Source: Euborellia annulipes | Lineage: Eukaryota > Arthropoda > Insecta > Dermaptera > Anisolabididae | Direction of reading: 5' to 3' | DNA length: 64,000 bases | NCBI GenBank assembly: GCA_023213315.1 | Contig: JAKCPI010005305.1 | Coordinates: forward strand, 52,722 to 116,721 | Shown: one piece after another, positions 20,241-32,149 of the stretch | Position numbering within the stretch: position 1 is the stretch's first letter | Layout: each line of letters begins with the position of its first letter | Program-made: the position numbers and the translations under genes | Notes under the pieces: generated by a model | Told to the model about the DNA's origin: nothing | Database searches by the model: none | What the model saw: the letters and a program-made list of their open reading frames with translations, nothing else

Positions 20241-21780
20241 AGTTAATTTTTTGTTTTTAATTTTGCAATTTTTTTCTCATATGTAGATTGAATTCAATCG
20301 TTTAACATTATGCCTATTTAAAAAAAATAAAAATAAATAAATAAAAAAATAAATTGAGATAATGAATCAAAAACCTACGTATTTAGGAAAACAAAAAAAA
20401 ACAAACAAAAACCTATCTTAAAATAAGTCTTCCTGTATCCTAAAGTTGTTTGCCAAGTTAATTCTATTTTAAATTTGTTGTGGTTTATTTAAAGCATAAA
20501 AGAGAAAAGAAGCTAGGATAGCCCATCATCAGGTAATCAAAAGATCGTGAAGTCTATCAGAGGCCAGTAACCGACAACCACAACACAAAAGGGACAAAAT
20601 GATCAAAAAAAAAAGTCATCATGGTTCACGTGAGATGAAACTCAAATAATCTTTTACGAGAAAGTGCATCAGCAAATAAGCTAAGACGGAGTGAAAGAAA
20701 ACAAATGTAAGAATCACTATAACTCTAAATTGTATTTACTTCATCTTCCAAATTATTAACATTTTTCTGAATTATATTGAATGCAATTTCGAAAAATAGG
20801 GACGAAGTATAAATGGCCTTAGATGCCGAAAAAGATCAAATAAAATTATCTATATTTTTTTGTGATTGAATTTTTTGAATAGTAATTTCCTAATAAACAG
20901 GAGGATGGATTATATCTGTTCTGAAACAAAAATAGCAAGTTACTGTTCTACATAGTAAAGTTTAATTAGAAAAAAAGTTTGTTTTTTTTTTCAATTCCAA
21001 TCCTTAATTGAAATATTTTCTTAAGTTGTGCTTGAAATAAGATTAACTTAACTTCGTCTTTGCAGATTGGTAGTAATCGAAATAGTAATTAACATTCCAA
21101 GAGATATTTAGCTTCTAATTCCTTAAATTAAGAGGAATATAATTTCATTGTGGAAATAATATTTCCAATTATGTAGTTCATGTAGGCTAATAAATGCAAT
21201 ATAAGTAAAAAAAAAAATTTAAAGAAATATCTTTAAATCTAAAAAAATTTGATATAGCCTTTATTTACATTTCGGAGCGGAAAGAGTTTTAACCCCCAGG
21301 GTTAGGTCTCTGGACCCAGACACGAATGATAAGACTTTAAACAATTTATAATTATATCATGGGCTATCGAGCTCAAAACGAAAGGGGAGGGGGCAACTTT
21401 TCTAATATCTATTTTATTATTTTATTAAATGCCACAGCCTAACTGGAGATCTCTCAGCTAGCGTGAATTTTTCAGTTTTTTATTTATATTTTTTGTTTTT
21501 TATTTTAATTTCAAGTTTGGAAGGGGAGGGGGGGGGGAGGCAGCTGCCCACCTTGTCCCCCTCTGAATACGCCCATTATTATTAAATACTTAATTTATTA
21601 TTTACATTATTCAATATTATTAATTCATATTATATTTCAATAATAATAATACATGCATTTTCTGATTAGGCCTATATAAGTAAAATGAGAAAAACAGATT
21701 TGAATATTAAATTTGAGTTAGAAATAAAATATTTCTGATTATTTCCTTTAAAAGATTTGATGCTTTAAAAAAATGATAGA
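20241..21780. other. Unassigned A+T-rich DNA
   Basis: A SINE-type 3' tail (ATGGCCTTAGATGCCGAAAA) lies at about 20812-20831. A G-rich stretch (21521-21540) leads to a hAT-like right end read inward as AATGGGCGTATTCAGAGGGG at 21562-21581; no left end was found. Confidence 0.45.
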
Positions 21781-22065
21781 CCATCGTTAGCAAAAATAGT
21801 AGAACCATTTTGCTAGCCAGTGCTTCGATCATGTGCCGTAACGGATGCTTCCGGCCACCTCAGAACTCAGAACTCGCATGATTCAGCAAGAAACTGCTTG
21901 GAATATCTAAACGTTAATCTACTCGAGTAATCGACATGCGTGAACGTCTTTTAATTCGAACTTAAGAGGCATTTGACCTGAAGTACGATATCTCAAGGGC
22001 GTTCAGGCGAAACCTTGTTCGTCGTCCGAAGCTACAACAGGTGAATACCCTAAAAGGAATTCATT
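21781..22065. promoter_or_regulatory. Candidate conserved non-coding element
   Basis: High-complexity, G+C-richer island without a good ORF. It ends in GCTACAACAGGTG...AAAAGGAATT (22031-22061), closely matched at 43568-43599 and including the E-box CAGGTG. A regulatory role is inferred only. Confidence 0.3.
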
Positions 22066-22730
22066 AGGATAATTCATTTTCGAGATGATCTGGAGCTTAG
22101 AGAAATAAAACTAGGGAAAAAAAATACATTCTCTTTAGTTAATACGATCAAGTCGAGGTAATGCGGACTTTGAAATCCCCATGTAAGGCTTTAGTTACAT
22201 GGCGACATCAGCTGAGCAAGCTAGAGCAATGAACAAGTTTGAAGTAAAAAAAATAAAATAAATAAATAAATAAAAAAGAAATATAGAGAGAGTGACCCCA
22301 ATAGGGGCAATCGGCCTTCCTTCCGTACATACATACGAATCCCAAGACAACCTTATTTGGGTATATAAGCGAAACACTACGAAAAAACATCAACTTGACT
22401 TGGTGCCAAATAGCTGCAGGCAGTGTTTAGGTCCAAGAAAATTCATGAGTTTATTATAAAAAAATAAATTTCATTTTAAAATCAATCACAGATTGAAAAA
22501 TAAGGAAGTTTGGACCCTGCAAGAAAATGCAGAAGAATATAGGTCATTCCGGAAGACAAATGAGAAATAAATAAAATTAATAATTAAAGGATGTTCGTTT
22601 CTATCTATTTCTATTTTATAATCAGGAAATGGCTAGTAAGGAAGAGGGAAAAATGCTCTTTTTTTATACAATTTCACCTATTTATTTTAAGGAGTACGAA
22701 GTTATAAATTAATAAACATAATAAAAAGTC
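22066..22730. other. Unassigned DNA
   Basis: Moderately complex at 22140-22400, otherwise A+T-rich. Two overlapping 60-61-codon minus-strand ORFs here are hydrophobic and not credible. Confidence 0.45.
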
Positions 22731-23155
22731 TATCACGCTATCATATAAGCCTATTAACATGAAATGAGAGCGGACTAATAAGAACCCTGTTAAAGCTGTC
22801 AAATTTGTTTGCGTGAAAGGATACATTGCGTGTCCCCTCTTTATAAAGTTCTTTTGATTGTCTCACTAGGGTTGCTTCAAATAAAATTTATTATGATATC
22901 AGAGAAAGTGTTTTTATCTTAGACTATTCTTTGTTAATCTAGCTATTATAGATCACATAATAATGTAAACAGAAAGTTATGTAATCAAATTCACACATAA
23001 TCGTTTAATCGCTTAATTAAAACAATTATATATGTGGGTGCTTTATAAAAATAGATTTTTTTTTTCTAAAAATAACATCTCGCAATTAAGAAAGAGCCGG
23101 ATTCTTATTAGACCGCTCTCATTTCATGTTATTAGGCTTATATGATAGCGTGATA
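22731..23155. mobile_element. Miniature element with ~56-bp inverted ends
   Basis: 22731-22786 and 23100-23155 are inverted copies with only a few differences, starting TATCACGCTATCATATAAGC at the outer edge. The interior has no ORF. A degenerate HX copy begins only 13 bp after the right end. Confidence 0.75.
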
Positions 23156-23167
23156 TATGTATAGAGA

Positions 23168-23703
23168 TTACCTTTTACCTTCGGTATTCGAAAGTTGTGT
23201 GCACACCAGATTTTTTTGTGGTGAGATATATTTAGTTGCCAATAGTACATAAGAATAAGTAGAACACATTTATAAACAAACATAGGAGAATATTTATGCA
23301 TGCCAGGGAAGTACATACAGCGAGCGCCACAATTAAGTCCCCACCTGATAGCTCTGAAGAGTATAGTGAAATAATAATAATTTAATGACAAAAGATAAAA
23401 AGTAAAATCTGATACAGTGGATTTTAATTTATTTTACCTTTTCAAATTTAAAATTATTTCACCATATACCATATACTTAAGGCTCTAGCTATCAGGTGGG
23501 GACAATTGTGCCTAATTTAAATATCAAATTTAATTAATTTTCAGAAGAGCCAACGGTAAACGTTTTGGATTATATCGAATTTAAACTTCGTTTCTCTTTA
23601 AAAGGTGTATTTCCATCAAAATCTTGACATCAAATTTTTTATATCATCTAATACTTTCTATATATTAACATACTGTATATAGAATTGGTAAGAGAAAATA
23701 AAA
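23168..23703 (+). mobile_element. Old, diverged HX repeat with an inserted fold-back
   Basis: Recognisable blocks are the head loop (ACCTTCGGTATTCGAAAGTT), GTGAGATATATTTAGTT, and the 3' block and end (AATACTTTCTATATATT, GGTAAGAGAAAATAAAA). The middle has been replaced by a fold-back with arms 23329-23357 and 23484-23512 (GTCCCCACCTGATAGCT and its complement). Confidence 0.65.
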
Positions 23704-23892
23704 GAAATAAAGCAGCTAATTCTAACTCCAACTGAAGGCATCGAAGAGGTGCCCTTTCCTCTCTCTATCTGTCTTTATAGAATAACAATTGCCATTTTTT
23801 TTTTTTTTTAGAAAAATTTTATTAATTTGAAAAAAATTTATTATAAAAAATAGACATGCAAGCAGACGAAAAACAATCTAGATTATTTTTTG

Positions 23893-24397
23893 AAAAATCT
23901 GGTGTGACTGGCGCACAGCACACAACTTTCTCTTACCTTCGGTAATCGAAAGTGTGTTCTGTGCTTGTCACACCAGATTTTTTGTGTCGAAATATATTTA
24001 GTTTCCGCCAATATATTAGAATTTAAGATGTCAAATTTATAAACATGGGAAAATATTTATATTTTGTTACCATGGCAACCATTTCTCCTATCTTTCCTAT
24101 GAAATACAAGAGTAAAGTGTGCTTCAAACAATTTTGAGGGCAAAACGAGAATATACATTTGAAAGAGCATCTAAAAAATAATTGATTTTTGAATTTTAAT
24201 CAAAATCGTTAGAGCGAATTTTGAGAAAATCGAAAAAAACTGAAAAAGTACATCAGTAAAGTACTAGTACTCTTTGGCCAATTTTGATTAAAAGCTTATT
24301 TTTCCGGTCCCGGGTGGTATTTAACTTAAATATAAAATTTCATCCTCCTAGCTCAATTCCTTCATGCTTAAAATTGAACACACACACACACACACAC

Positions 24398-24452
<55 letters not shown>

Positions 24453-24612
24453 CACACCCCCACCCACCCACCCCCAAAACCACTTTTTTGGATTCAGGGG
24501 ACCTCAAAACGTGAAGATCCATCAAAATCTCGACATCGAATTTTTGACATGAATCCAATACTTTCTCTCTATATATATATTACATATATACATAGGTAAG
24601 AGAAAGTAAAAA
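23893..24612 (+). mobile_element. HX repeat, full length, with expanded CA array
   Basis: All modules present, with X-box at 24066-24079. The microsatellite (24378-24475) is a long CA array flanked by CCCA repeats; it has replaced the CAGACAGACCATGTCGCG segment, joining directly to AAAACCACTTTTTTGGATTC. Confidence 0.92.
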
Positions 24613-24634
24613 TAAGATAATAATGCCCTTTAAT

Positions 24635-24846
24635 CATGGATGCCGACTTGAAAAAATTTTTTAGAGGGGCCTAAATATGATTGACGCAGGGGGTATGGGT
24701 TAAGTGTTTTAAGATTTTGTCCTGACCTTTTAACGATAGTGAAGCCTTTTTTTTGGGAAGAGGGGGGGGGGGGCTGGACTCCTCTTCCCTTTACATTGGG
24801 GGGGGGAGGTTCAAACCCCTTGGGCCCAATGGAGTCGGCGCCTATG
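24635..24846. mobile_element. hAT-like miniature element
   Basis: Ends are CATGGATGCCGACTTG and, inverted, CATAGGCGCCGACTC. The flanking octamers CCTTTAAT and TCTTTAAA agree at 6 of 8 positions, consistent with a decayed duplication. G-rich interior, no transposase. Confidence 0.6.
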
Positions 24847-24910
24847 TCTTTAAAATTGAATGAATAAAAACTAACTATATTCATGTGCTGATTCAGGCGA
24901 GATTTATATC

Positions 24911-25126
24911 AATTAAATTGACTTTGCAGCTTCTTCGCCGTAGACGGATGGTTGGTCAAAAAAATTATAAAAACATTGTTTCTATTTTAAATTTAGTTAT
25001 TATTGGATTTGGATTGGATTGGATTATTGACCAATAATAACTAAATTTAAAATAGAAACAATGTTTTTATAATTTTTTTGACCAACCATCCGTCTACGGC
25101 GAAGAAGCTGCAAAGTCAATTTAATT
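24911..25126. repeat. Perfect 96-bp inverted repeat with 24-bp loop
   Basis: 24911-25006 and 25031-25126 are exact reverse complements by eye. The loop is built of GGATT units (GGATTTGGATTGGATTGG). The arms include a G+C-rich segment GCTTCTTCGCCGTAGACGG and have no ORF. A transcript would form a 96-bp perfect duplex. Confidence 0.92.
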
Positions 25127-25345
25127 AAAAACTAACTTGTGTTTTCTGTCTTTTATAACCCATGTTATAAGAGTATACTGAGAAATCATTGTAGAGAGAA
25201 ATATTCATTTGAAATATTTATTAATATTTAATACGTGAAGTTACTATTAAGTCAGAACACGTGTAGAGGCATCTCTTAGAATTAAATTATTAAAATATAA
25301 AGCAACTCGTATTCTTTTTAAGGCTTTCTAAATTTCTAAATTGCA

Positions 25346-25570
25346 TTTTTTTTAACACTCACACTTTTTTTTTCATTCACACTCACACACACACATTCAC
25401 ACAGTCTTTTCGGCAAATTAGGCCATTTAAGAATTTGACGAGAAACGTTATTATTTATAATATCAATTGGGGGTCCAGGCATTTCTATTTAAGCCATTTG
25501 GATACCAAATGGCTTAAATAAAATCATCGGACTGCCTGGGGTCCGAACCCGCCACGTTAGGTATAGAGTT
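25346..25570 (-). mobile_element. SINE B
   Basis: Minus orientation. Tail of TGTGAATG-type repeats (25365-25402), a GCCGAAAAGACTG-like 3' domain (CAGTCTTTTCGGCAAATTAG on +), paired motifs AAGCCATTTGG/CCAAATGGCTT, then a B-box-like GGGTTCGGACCCC and partial tRNA-like head. The A-box half is missing. Confidence 0.8.
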
Positions 25571-26823
25571 TATAGAAGTTTTGCAAGATTTCGGATTTAA
25601 AAAAAAAAGTGTTTAAAAAAAAAAGAAACCCAAATAAAGAAAATTATTTTAAGTTTGAATCTATGGCATAAATCGAGATTTATTTTAGTTAATAATTAAT
25701 AATACATCTCTATTTAAGAATATTAGGGACTAAAAAATTTGAAAAAGAAAATAGTCCTCTAGTGAGTAGACAATGTCATTTTAGAAAGGCAAAAAAAAGT
25801 TTAACAAAATCATTGTTAGTTAAACTTTTCCTTTGTTTGGTTTTAATTCATTGAATTCTTTGAGAAACAGTGAAGTGCAATATTAGAATAGATTCTTTTT
25901 TTTTTTAAGGTAATATTTAATTACATTTTAAAATAAAAAATTTTAAATTTATATACACTGATGTGTTCATCGATGAATAAATTACGTTAATGTTTACCGC
26001 GATAATATGATTTAGCAGAATGTAACATCCTGGGAAAATTTTCGCTACCTCAAAAAGATATTTATACTATGATATCATCAATCAAAAAGGGCCAAATGAA
26101 TTAGCACACCCACATGAGTTACTATAGCTGAAAGTAAGAAAAACTAACACAAAAAGAAACATTTTATTTGAAGGCGTTATGTGTCCAGCAGGTGTTCAAT
26201 CGCAAATGAACTCTCAGCTTAATTCGACATTCCCAGGCTCAATTCTTTGTCTGATTACATCATCACCAGCTTAACTCTTCACTCAAGTTTGCATCTCATT
26301 AAAAATTTTAAAGGTTATCATTTTTCATAATGTCTATATTTATTGTTTTCAAATAATCGAACAAAACAAGTAATTATTCATTTAGAAAGTATTTTTTTTA
26401 GAGAAGTATGTTTTTTACAATAATTTAAATATTAAATTATATATTTCAGAATATACTAACTTAAACCTATATATGTTTGAGTATTTTATATTTAAAAAAA
26501 ATTACGTATATTGAATTTAAAATAACGTTAATTAACATAATTATATAATATACAGTATATAATATATTCACTAATTAAGAAATCAAAATTTAAACCAATA
26601 TTTATATTTACTCTGCAAAGGAGTGACAGTGCCATAAGGTTTTTATTTTTCCCTGCTGACTAGAGAAAATTATATATTAAATATATGAAATATAGTAAGC
26701 ATATAATTTAATTTTTACCGTATCCTGAACAGGAATAAATTTGAATTTTAGTTTTTTAAGATTGTTTATGTGAATAAATATAATTTCATATTTATTTCAA
26801 TACCTAAGAGTAATGATAATGGC
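25571..26823. other. Unassigned A+T-rich DNA
   Basis: No gene or repeat family recognised. A more complex stretch lies at 26090-26300. Confidence 0.5.
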
Positions 26824-27247
26824 ATATCGACGTTCTTATTAGCAAAGTGCTTAAATAGAAATGTCTGAACCCCCAATAGATATATTTAATACAACGGTTA
26901 TCGTAAAAGTGATATATGGCCTAAGTTGCCGAAAAGACTGTGTGAATGGGTGTGTGAGTGTGAATGAGAAAAAAGTGTGAATGTTTAAAAAAAAAAAAAA
27001 AATTAGCAAAGTGCCTAATTCTATTTTTGTTTATTTTTCAGGAGAGCCAAAAAAACATTTCATTGTCATTGTTAGAGCCAATGTTAAACACTTTTCGTGC
27101 TGCAACTATTCGATCTGAAAAATTCGAATACTCATACTCAGTTCAGGGCATTCGGAGAATGATGTTTTTCAAAAGAAAATACAAAAAAAAAAAAAAATTA
27201 TTTTAGAAAAGTGGAGTTAGGCACTTTGCTAATTAGAGCGTCGATAT
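26824..27247. mobile_element. TA-flanked miniature element hosting a SINE B insertion
   Basis: Ends are inverted copies: TCGACGTTCTTATTAGCAAA on the left and TCGACGCTCTAATTAGCAAA inverted on the right, each bordered by TA. A SINE B copy has inserted in the left end and duplicated part of it. An open stretch after TTTATTTTTCAG (27042) reads ESQKNISLSLLEPML, but no donor or family supports an exon. Confidence 0.6.
26851..27001 (+). mobile_element. SINE B, 5'-truncated, with 13-bp duplication
   Basis: Lacks the tRNA-like head and begins TTAAATAGAAATGTCTG. It carries GGCCTAAGTTGCCGAAAAGA, the TGTGAATG tail and poly-A. ATTAGCAAAGTGC flanks it at 26838-26850 and 27002-27014, a perfect target-site duplication, so it was inserted by retroposition after 5' truncation. 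Confidence 0.88.
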
Positions 27248-27375
27248 AATATATGATTATGTCAAAGAATAAAAACTTTTTAAAATAGAGTATTTTATCA
27301 TAATATAACAAAAAAATTGAAAATTTCAAAATTTTGGAAAAAACGTTTTAAGTAAATTACTACTTCCAAGTGACG

Positions 27376-27535
27376 TATTTACTCCAAAAGTTGATAGAAA
27401 TCTACAATTTTAGTGTAAGGAGCATATACCAAATTTCATCGATCTAGCTGCTTTGGTTTTTAAGCAATTGTGTTCACACACACACACCCAGACGTAATTC
27501 CAAAAGAATATACGAGAAAGTCTCGGGGAAGTCAT
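27376..27535 (+). repeat. Distant relative of the HX 3' half
   Basis: AAATTTCATCGATCTAGCTG, then GGTTTTTAAGCAATTGTGTTC and a CA array, parallels the HX order AAATTTCAACCTCCTAGCTC, GAGATATTTTGTTCACAG and CA array. Downstream sequence (GACGTAATTCC, GAGAAAGTCTCGG) differs. Confidence 0.45.
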
Positions 27536-28575
27536 TCCCCATATTTTCTTGACGATATCAAAAAATAATATAAATAAAATATCAATAGTTGTAGAGTATA
27601 GCAATAATGGTTTTAAAAGGTTTTTTAATTTATTTACACTGTTTTTGTCTACCTTGTGAGATTTCTTAAGTGAATTTATTATTCAATTTTTATTTATTAT
27701 AGAAAGTCAATATACAAATGCAAATAGACAGATCAAATAAATTCTTTTTAATTAAGCAAATTGAATTTTAAATATAGACTATGATAAATTGGTTACTTTT
27801 CTGAATTGGTATGTTTAATTAAAATATAATATTCAAAAAATTTTTTTTGAATTACTTTAATAAATATGGCAGATAGAGAGATCGAGAGAGAAATCTAAAA
27901 TTTTTGAAATCAACTAAATATAAAAAATAATAAGTTGTTGACCTAGTAATTTAATTCAAATTTACTGATTCATCTTAAGATTAATTGTTATTTATCTTTT
28001 AGTTTATTAACTTTCGATAAAATTTAAATTTTAATGATGTTGGCAAATTATAAAATATCAATAAAATTAAAAAAGAATTTTCTCTTTAAGTTATCATAAT
28101 TTAATGCAACTAAATTGGTTCTTTTAGGCTGCTGGTGGAAAATATATTTTACGTTTGTGATTATTCGGTTTAATTGCAAGTTACATGAGCAAAGGTCATC
28201 ATGTCCAAAATCGTTTGTCACTCCCATCCAGATGATCACATTCATTATTGGTTTCAATGCCAACCAATTTTCATAAGAGAAGAAAAACATTTGTTGATGA
28301 TATTTTTTTTTTTTTTTTTTTTTACGACACAATACCTTAATCAGAAGTTCAATTAAACTCTTGATAAATGAGTTCGATCAGAGTGATTGAAGATTTAATC
28401 TTTAATAGAATATGATCATTGTCTTGAAATATCTACATTTAAGAGATTAAATCTAATAAGATAATTTGTATCTAACTAGTGGAGCTGAAAATTTATGTGA
28501 GATGAGCAAATAGAGGAATATAAACGTTGAGTAAACGTTAATATAGGACTAACTTACAATAAAATAAAAGAATAA
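27536..28575. other. Unassigned A+T-rich DNA
   Basis: A T-run lies at 28302-28323; nothing else recognised. Confidence 0.5.
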
Positions 28576-28968
28576 AAATCTGGTGCGACTGGTCGCGCAG
28601 CACACAACTTTCTCTAACCTTCGAAAGTTGTGTTCTGTGCTTGACACACCAGATTTTTTCTGTCGATATAGGCTTATATTTAGTTTCCGACAATACGGCA
28701 CATTAGAATTCAAGATGAGAAATATTTATATTCTGTTACCATAGCAACCATTTCTCCTATCTTTCCTATGAAGTACAAGACTAAAGTGTGCTTCAAAAGA
28801 TTTCAATGGTACATTTTAGTGAAAATCATTTTAATATTTTGTTTCATTAAGTAATTAGGGTGGAAGTCCAAAGGGCCCGGGATTTATATACCCATGAGCG
28901 TAACTAGGGGGTCCCTAATCTAAATCCAATCTAAAAAATAACAAACGAAACAGGCCAAGAATTATCAA

Positions 28969-29111
28969 TACTAGAAGCAGGAGGTTGGTCGTCAATAATA
29001 AAAAATAAATAATAAAAAATCCTGACAATAAATAAATTTTATTTATTTATTTATTCCCATATTGTATCTCCACCTGCAACTACACGCCAAGTAAACCTCC
29101 TGCTTCTAGTA
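28969..29111. mobile_element. Mini-element with 18-bp perfect inverted ends
   Basis: TACTAGAAGCAGGAGGTT at 28969-28986 is exactly inverted at 29094-29111. TA at both outer edges suggests a Tc1/mariner-type target. No ORF; interior A+T-rich. Confidence 0.75.
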
Positions 29112-29301
29112 TATCTAAAAAATATTTGATTTATGAATTTTAAACAAAATCTTTGGAGCGAATTTTGGGAAAATCTAAAAAAGTGAAAAAGTACATCAGG
29201 GATGTAGTACTTTTTGGTCGATTTTGATCAAAAACTTATTTTCACACATCAGAGGGGTACCTAACTTAAATATAAAATTTCAAACTCCTAGCTCAATTCC
29301 T

Positions 29302-29544
29302 AACTAACTTTGCAAAAAAAAACATTCACACTTTTTTCTCATTCACACTCACACAGTCTTTTCGGCAACTTAGGCCATTTAAGACTTTGACGATAACCGT
29401 TGTAATATATATTATCTATTGTGGGTTCAGGCATTTCTATTTAAGCCATCTGGTATCCAAATAGCTTAAATAAAATCATCGGACTGCCTGGGTCCGAACC
29501 CGCGACGTTTGGTATAGGAGGTAGGCACTCTACCTACTACGCCA
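29302..29544 (-). mobile_element. SINE B, near full length, with 12-bp duplication
   Basis: Inserted in the 3' part of an HX copy. AGCTCAATTCCT is present on both sides (29290-29301, 29545-29556) and occurs once in uninterrupted HX copies, which proves insertion. On the minus strand it shows a head GGCGTAGTAGGTAGAGTGCC, B box GGGTTCGGACCC, 3' domain and TGTGAATG tail. Confidence 0.92.
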
Positions 29545-29701
29545 AGCTCAATTCCTTCATCCTTTCAATTGAACACACAGACAGACAGCAGACCTTGTTG
29601 CGAAAACTACTTTTTACTTTTTTGGATTCAGGGGACCTCAAAAGGTGTATACCCATCAAAATCTCGACATCGAATTTTTGACATGAATCCAATACTTTCT
29701 C

Positions 29702-29733
<32 letters not shown>

Positions 29734-29755
29734 TATAGGTAAGAGAAAGTAAAAA

Positions 29756-30000
29756 TAATATAATACACGTATAATAAAGCAGTTTAAATATTATTTTTAT
29801 GAAAAAGCTTATAAATTGCTAAATTACTAAGGAACAACTTGGAATCATCCAATTGCTATAAAATTCTACTAATTTGGTTGAGAATCGATTGAGGACTTGT
29901 AGTCCTTCAATATTCAAAGTGGTGAATTAGCGAATATTGAATAGATGACAGAAAATGGCCATGTATGCGAACCAATTGCTTCATGGATTTGGCAAGTCCT
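29756..30000. other. Unassigned DNA
   Basis: Nothing recognised. It starts the 12-kb stretch without HX copies. Confidence 0.5.
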
Positions 30001-30240
30001 TGAGAAAATCGAGAGATGGCAACGCCTCGCTGCCAATGGAGCAAGCTGGCTGGAGTTTGAGCTCTGAGAATGTTGCAACCAGTTCAATTAATTGTTAAAA
30101 CCTCAAAGGGGGTGGCAACCGTTAATGATTGCATATATCGGAGAAAGTGCTGTCAATACGTGTTCAGATTGTTCAACGCTGATAATATCCGACAAACATG
30201 ACAGCGCCCTCGATTAAAAATTAATCTAATTAATTATAGT
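30001..30240. promoter_or_regulatory. Candidate conserved non-coding element
   Basis: High-complexity island ending in homeodomain-type words (TTAATCTAATTAATTA). Short stop-free stretches only. Function inferred from composition contrast. Confidence 0.3.
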
Positions 30241-30967
30241 GTATCTATCTAACCATCTCCTGAACTTTCACGGAAACAAGAGAAGAGGACGAGGGGATTC
30301 TTATTTATTAGATGAATTGATAAACACTATAGAATGACAATCAATGTTTAGTAGAAAGCAGTCATAAGATAATGTATCCATCTAGGCAGGAAGCTAATGT
30401 TTAAGGAATTATAATACTTTTAAGGACCTTTTGGCTCTCAGACTATTGATTTATACGTCCCGGATGAAAGTGAAATCAAGTGTGTAATAAAATATGAATT
30501 CAATCAAAAGCAATATATAATTCATATGATAAATCATCATTAACAAATTAAAAGTTAAGAATAAACGCCGCAGGCATTATCAAACTAGGAAGATGATGTC
30601 TTGAGACCATCAATCTTTCTGCCTGATTGCACAATTGCGGTGGGGATTCACGCCCAAAGAGATAGAAATAGACAGAATGAATTTTTTTTTGTAATTATTT
30701 ATTTACTTTCGAGTGCTTAAGATGATTTCTTTGGGGCTGACGACCTCCTAAGAGCCAAGCTCGGTCTGACAAGATCAGAGCGAATCATTTAAGTTGAAAA
30801 ACTACTTAAAATTGCAAATAAGTTATAAGGAACAAGTAAGATAGTAAAATCATTTTTTTCAATGATAATTTGTTGGTAGGCCTATATAACGATTAAAAAT
30901 ATTTTTTTCTTTATCCTTTAGAGCAGAGGTATGTGTGTTTATTAAAGCTTTTGTGGTTTGCATATTA
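30241..30967. other. Unassigned DNA
   Basis: A further high-complexity patch at 30555-30670 (TTGCACAATTGCGGTGGGG) has no open frame of note. TAGGCCTA at 30877-30884. Confidence 0.45.
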
Positions 30968-31190
30968 TTATTATTATGGGAATTTTTAATTATAGACCAC
31001 ATTTTGTATTAATTATTTATTAAAAATATACTGTACAACATTTTGAAGCTTATTCTGCAGTCGTTTTCAAGTACTGTGCACTTGCTACGACTCAAGTGAA
31101 CTAAGTTAGTCGAAACGTTGTACAGTATTTATATTTTTAGTAAATAATTAAAACAAAATATGATCTTAAAAATTTCCATAATAATTAATA
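30968..31190. repeat. Fold-back element with GAAACGTTGTACAG
   Basis: The left arm (ATTTTGTATTAATTATTTAT, ATACTGTACAACATTTTG) and right arm (CGAAACGTTGTACAGTAT, AAATAATTAAAACAAAAT) are imperfect inverted copies around a ~70-bp centre. Confidence 0.65.
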
Positions 31191-32149
31191 AAAAATTGTT
31201 CATTTTAATTTTATATACAAGTAAAATTTATTTAAATTAGATCTTCCACCAATTAATTTATATAAATAAGTAGTCTCTGGTTAAAAAAAAAAATTAAAAA
31301 AAATCAAGATTAACTAACTTTTTGGATACAAGTTGTGATTATTATTATTATTAAACATTCAATGGCGGGTGTAAAAGAAAATCCATTATTAACTACGAAC
31401 ATCTCGCTGTCGCTCATCACAGGGAGCTAGCCCATTAAAAATTGATTATATTTATTATTATTATATGCGGGCCGGCGTGATGGGTGTGCGAATTATGCGA
31501 CGATGCATGTACAAGCCCCACACATTCGGAGAATTGAGTTGATATTTATTAATTTTGGACTGGAATATTAATTATATAGTAAATCAATTTATAGAAATTA
31601 AAGTTTAATAAATAATTTTTCTGAGTAGCCTTTCATATGAGAGAAGGCCCCGTTTTATTATTTTGTACAGGGCCCTGCAAAATATAGCGCCGGACCTGAT
31701 AAATTAAATGAAATTGTATTAAAGATATGAAAATAAATTATTTATTGACTATTTGAATAATTACTTTAAGTGAGTCCTATCTTAGCGTTGTGACTTTTAA
31801 TTATTACCTAAATAATATCAATGAAATCGATTTATGGGAATTAACAGTTAAATATATGACTGATATGATGGCCTTAAGACAAGAGAAGGTAAAACTATTA
31901 ACTTAATATCGATGTATTTTTGTTAAAATATTATGAAAGTATACCTGGGCGTAAATTTGAAATGATATTTTGTTTACTAACCTTTGGCCAGTTGGCAAAT
32001 AAATAATTCACATTTATATATTTATATCTAGGTCATTATATTTTGAATAAGTGAAAAGTTTTCATTATTTAAAATTTCTCAATAATATTATTTCCTTCAA
32101 AACAAGATTAATTACAATATAGATGAAGTCAGAATAAAAACAAGACTTG
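31191..32149. other. Unassigned DNA with one complex island
   Basis: 31361-31540 is of higher complexity (ATCTCGCTGTCGCTCATCAC, GTGATGGGTGTGCGAATTAT), a possible conserved non-coding element; the remainder is A+T-rich. Confidence 0.4.

Larger units (their letters stand above)
28576..29755 (+). mobile_element. HX repeat with two later insertions
   Basis: Head hairpin 28576-28660, X-box variant GTTACCATAGCAAC at 28735-28748, core from about 29112, 3' block and end GGTAAGAGAAAGTAAAAA. About 300 bp of other DNA including a TA-type mini-element (28969-29111) splits the middle, and a SINE B (29302-29544) splits the 3' part. A (TA)n array lies at 29704-29728. Confidence 0.85.

Noticed and set aside
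26964..27206. 80-codon ORF with a preceding TTTATTTTTCAG
   Set aside because: It lies inside a miniature element, starts in a SINE tail and ends in poly-A (Lys runs); no donor was found.
28048..28332. 94-codon minus-strand ORF starting in a poly-A/T tract
   Set aside because: The N-terminus is a homopolymer-encoded Lys run, with no domain or splice support; composition is that of local non-coding DNA.
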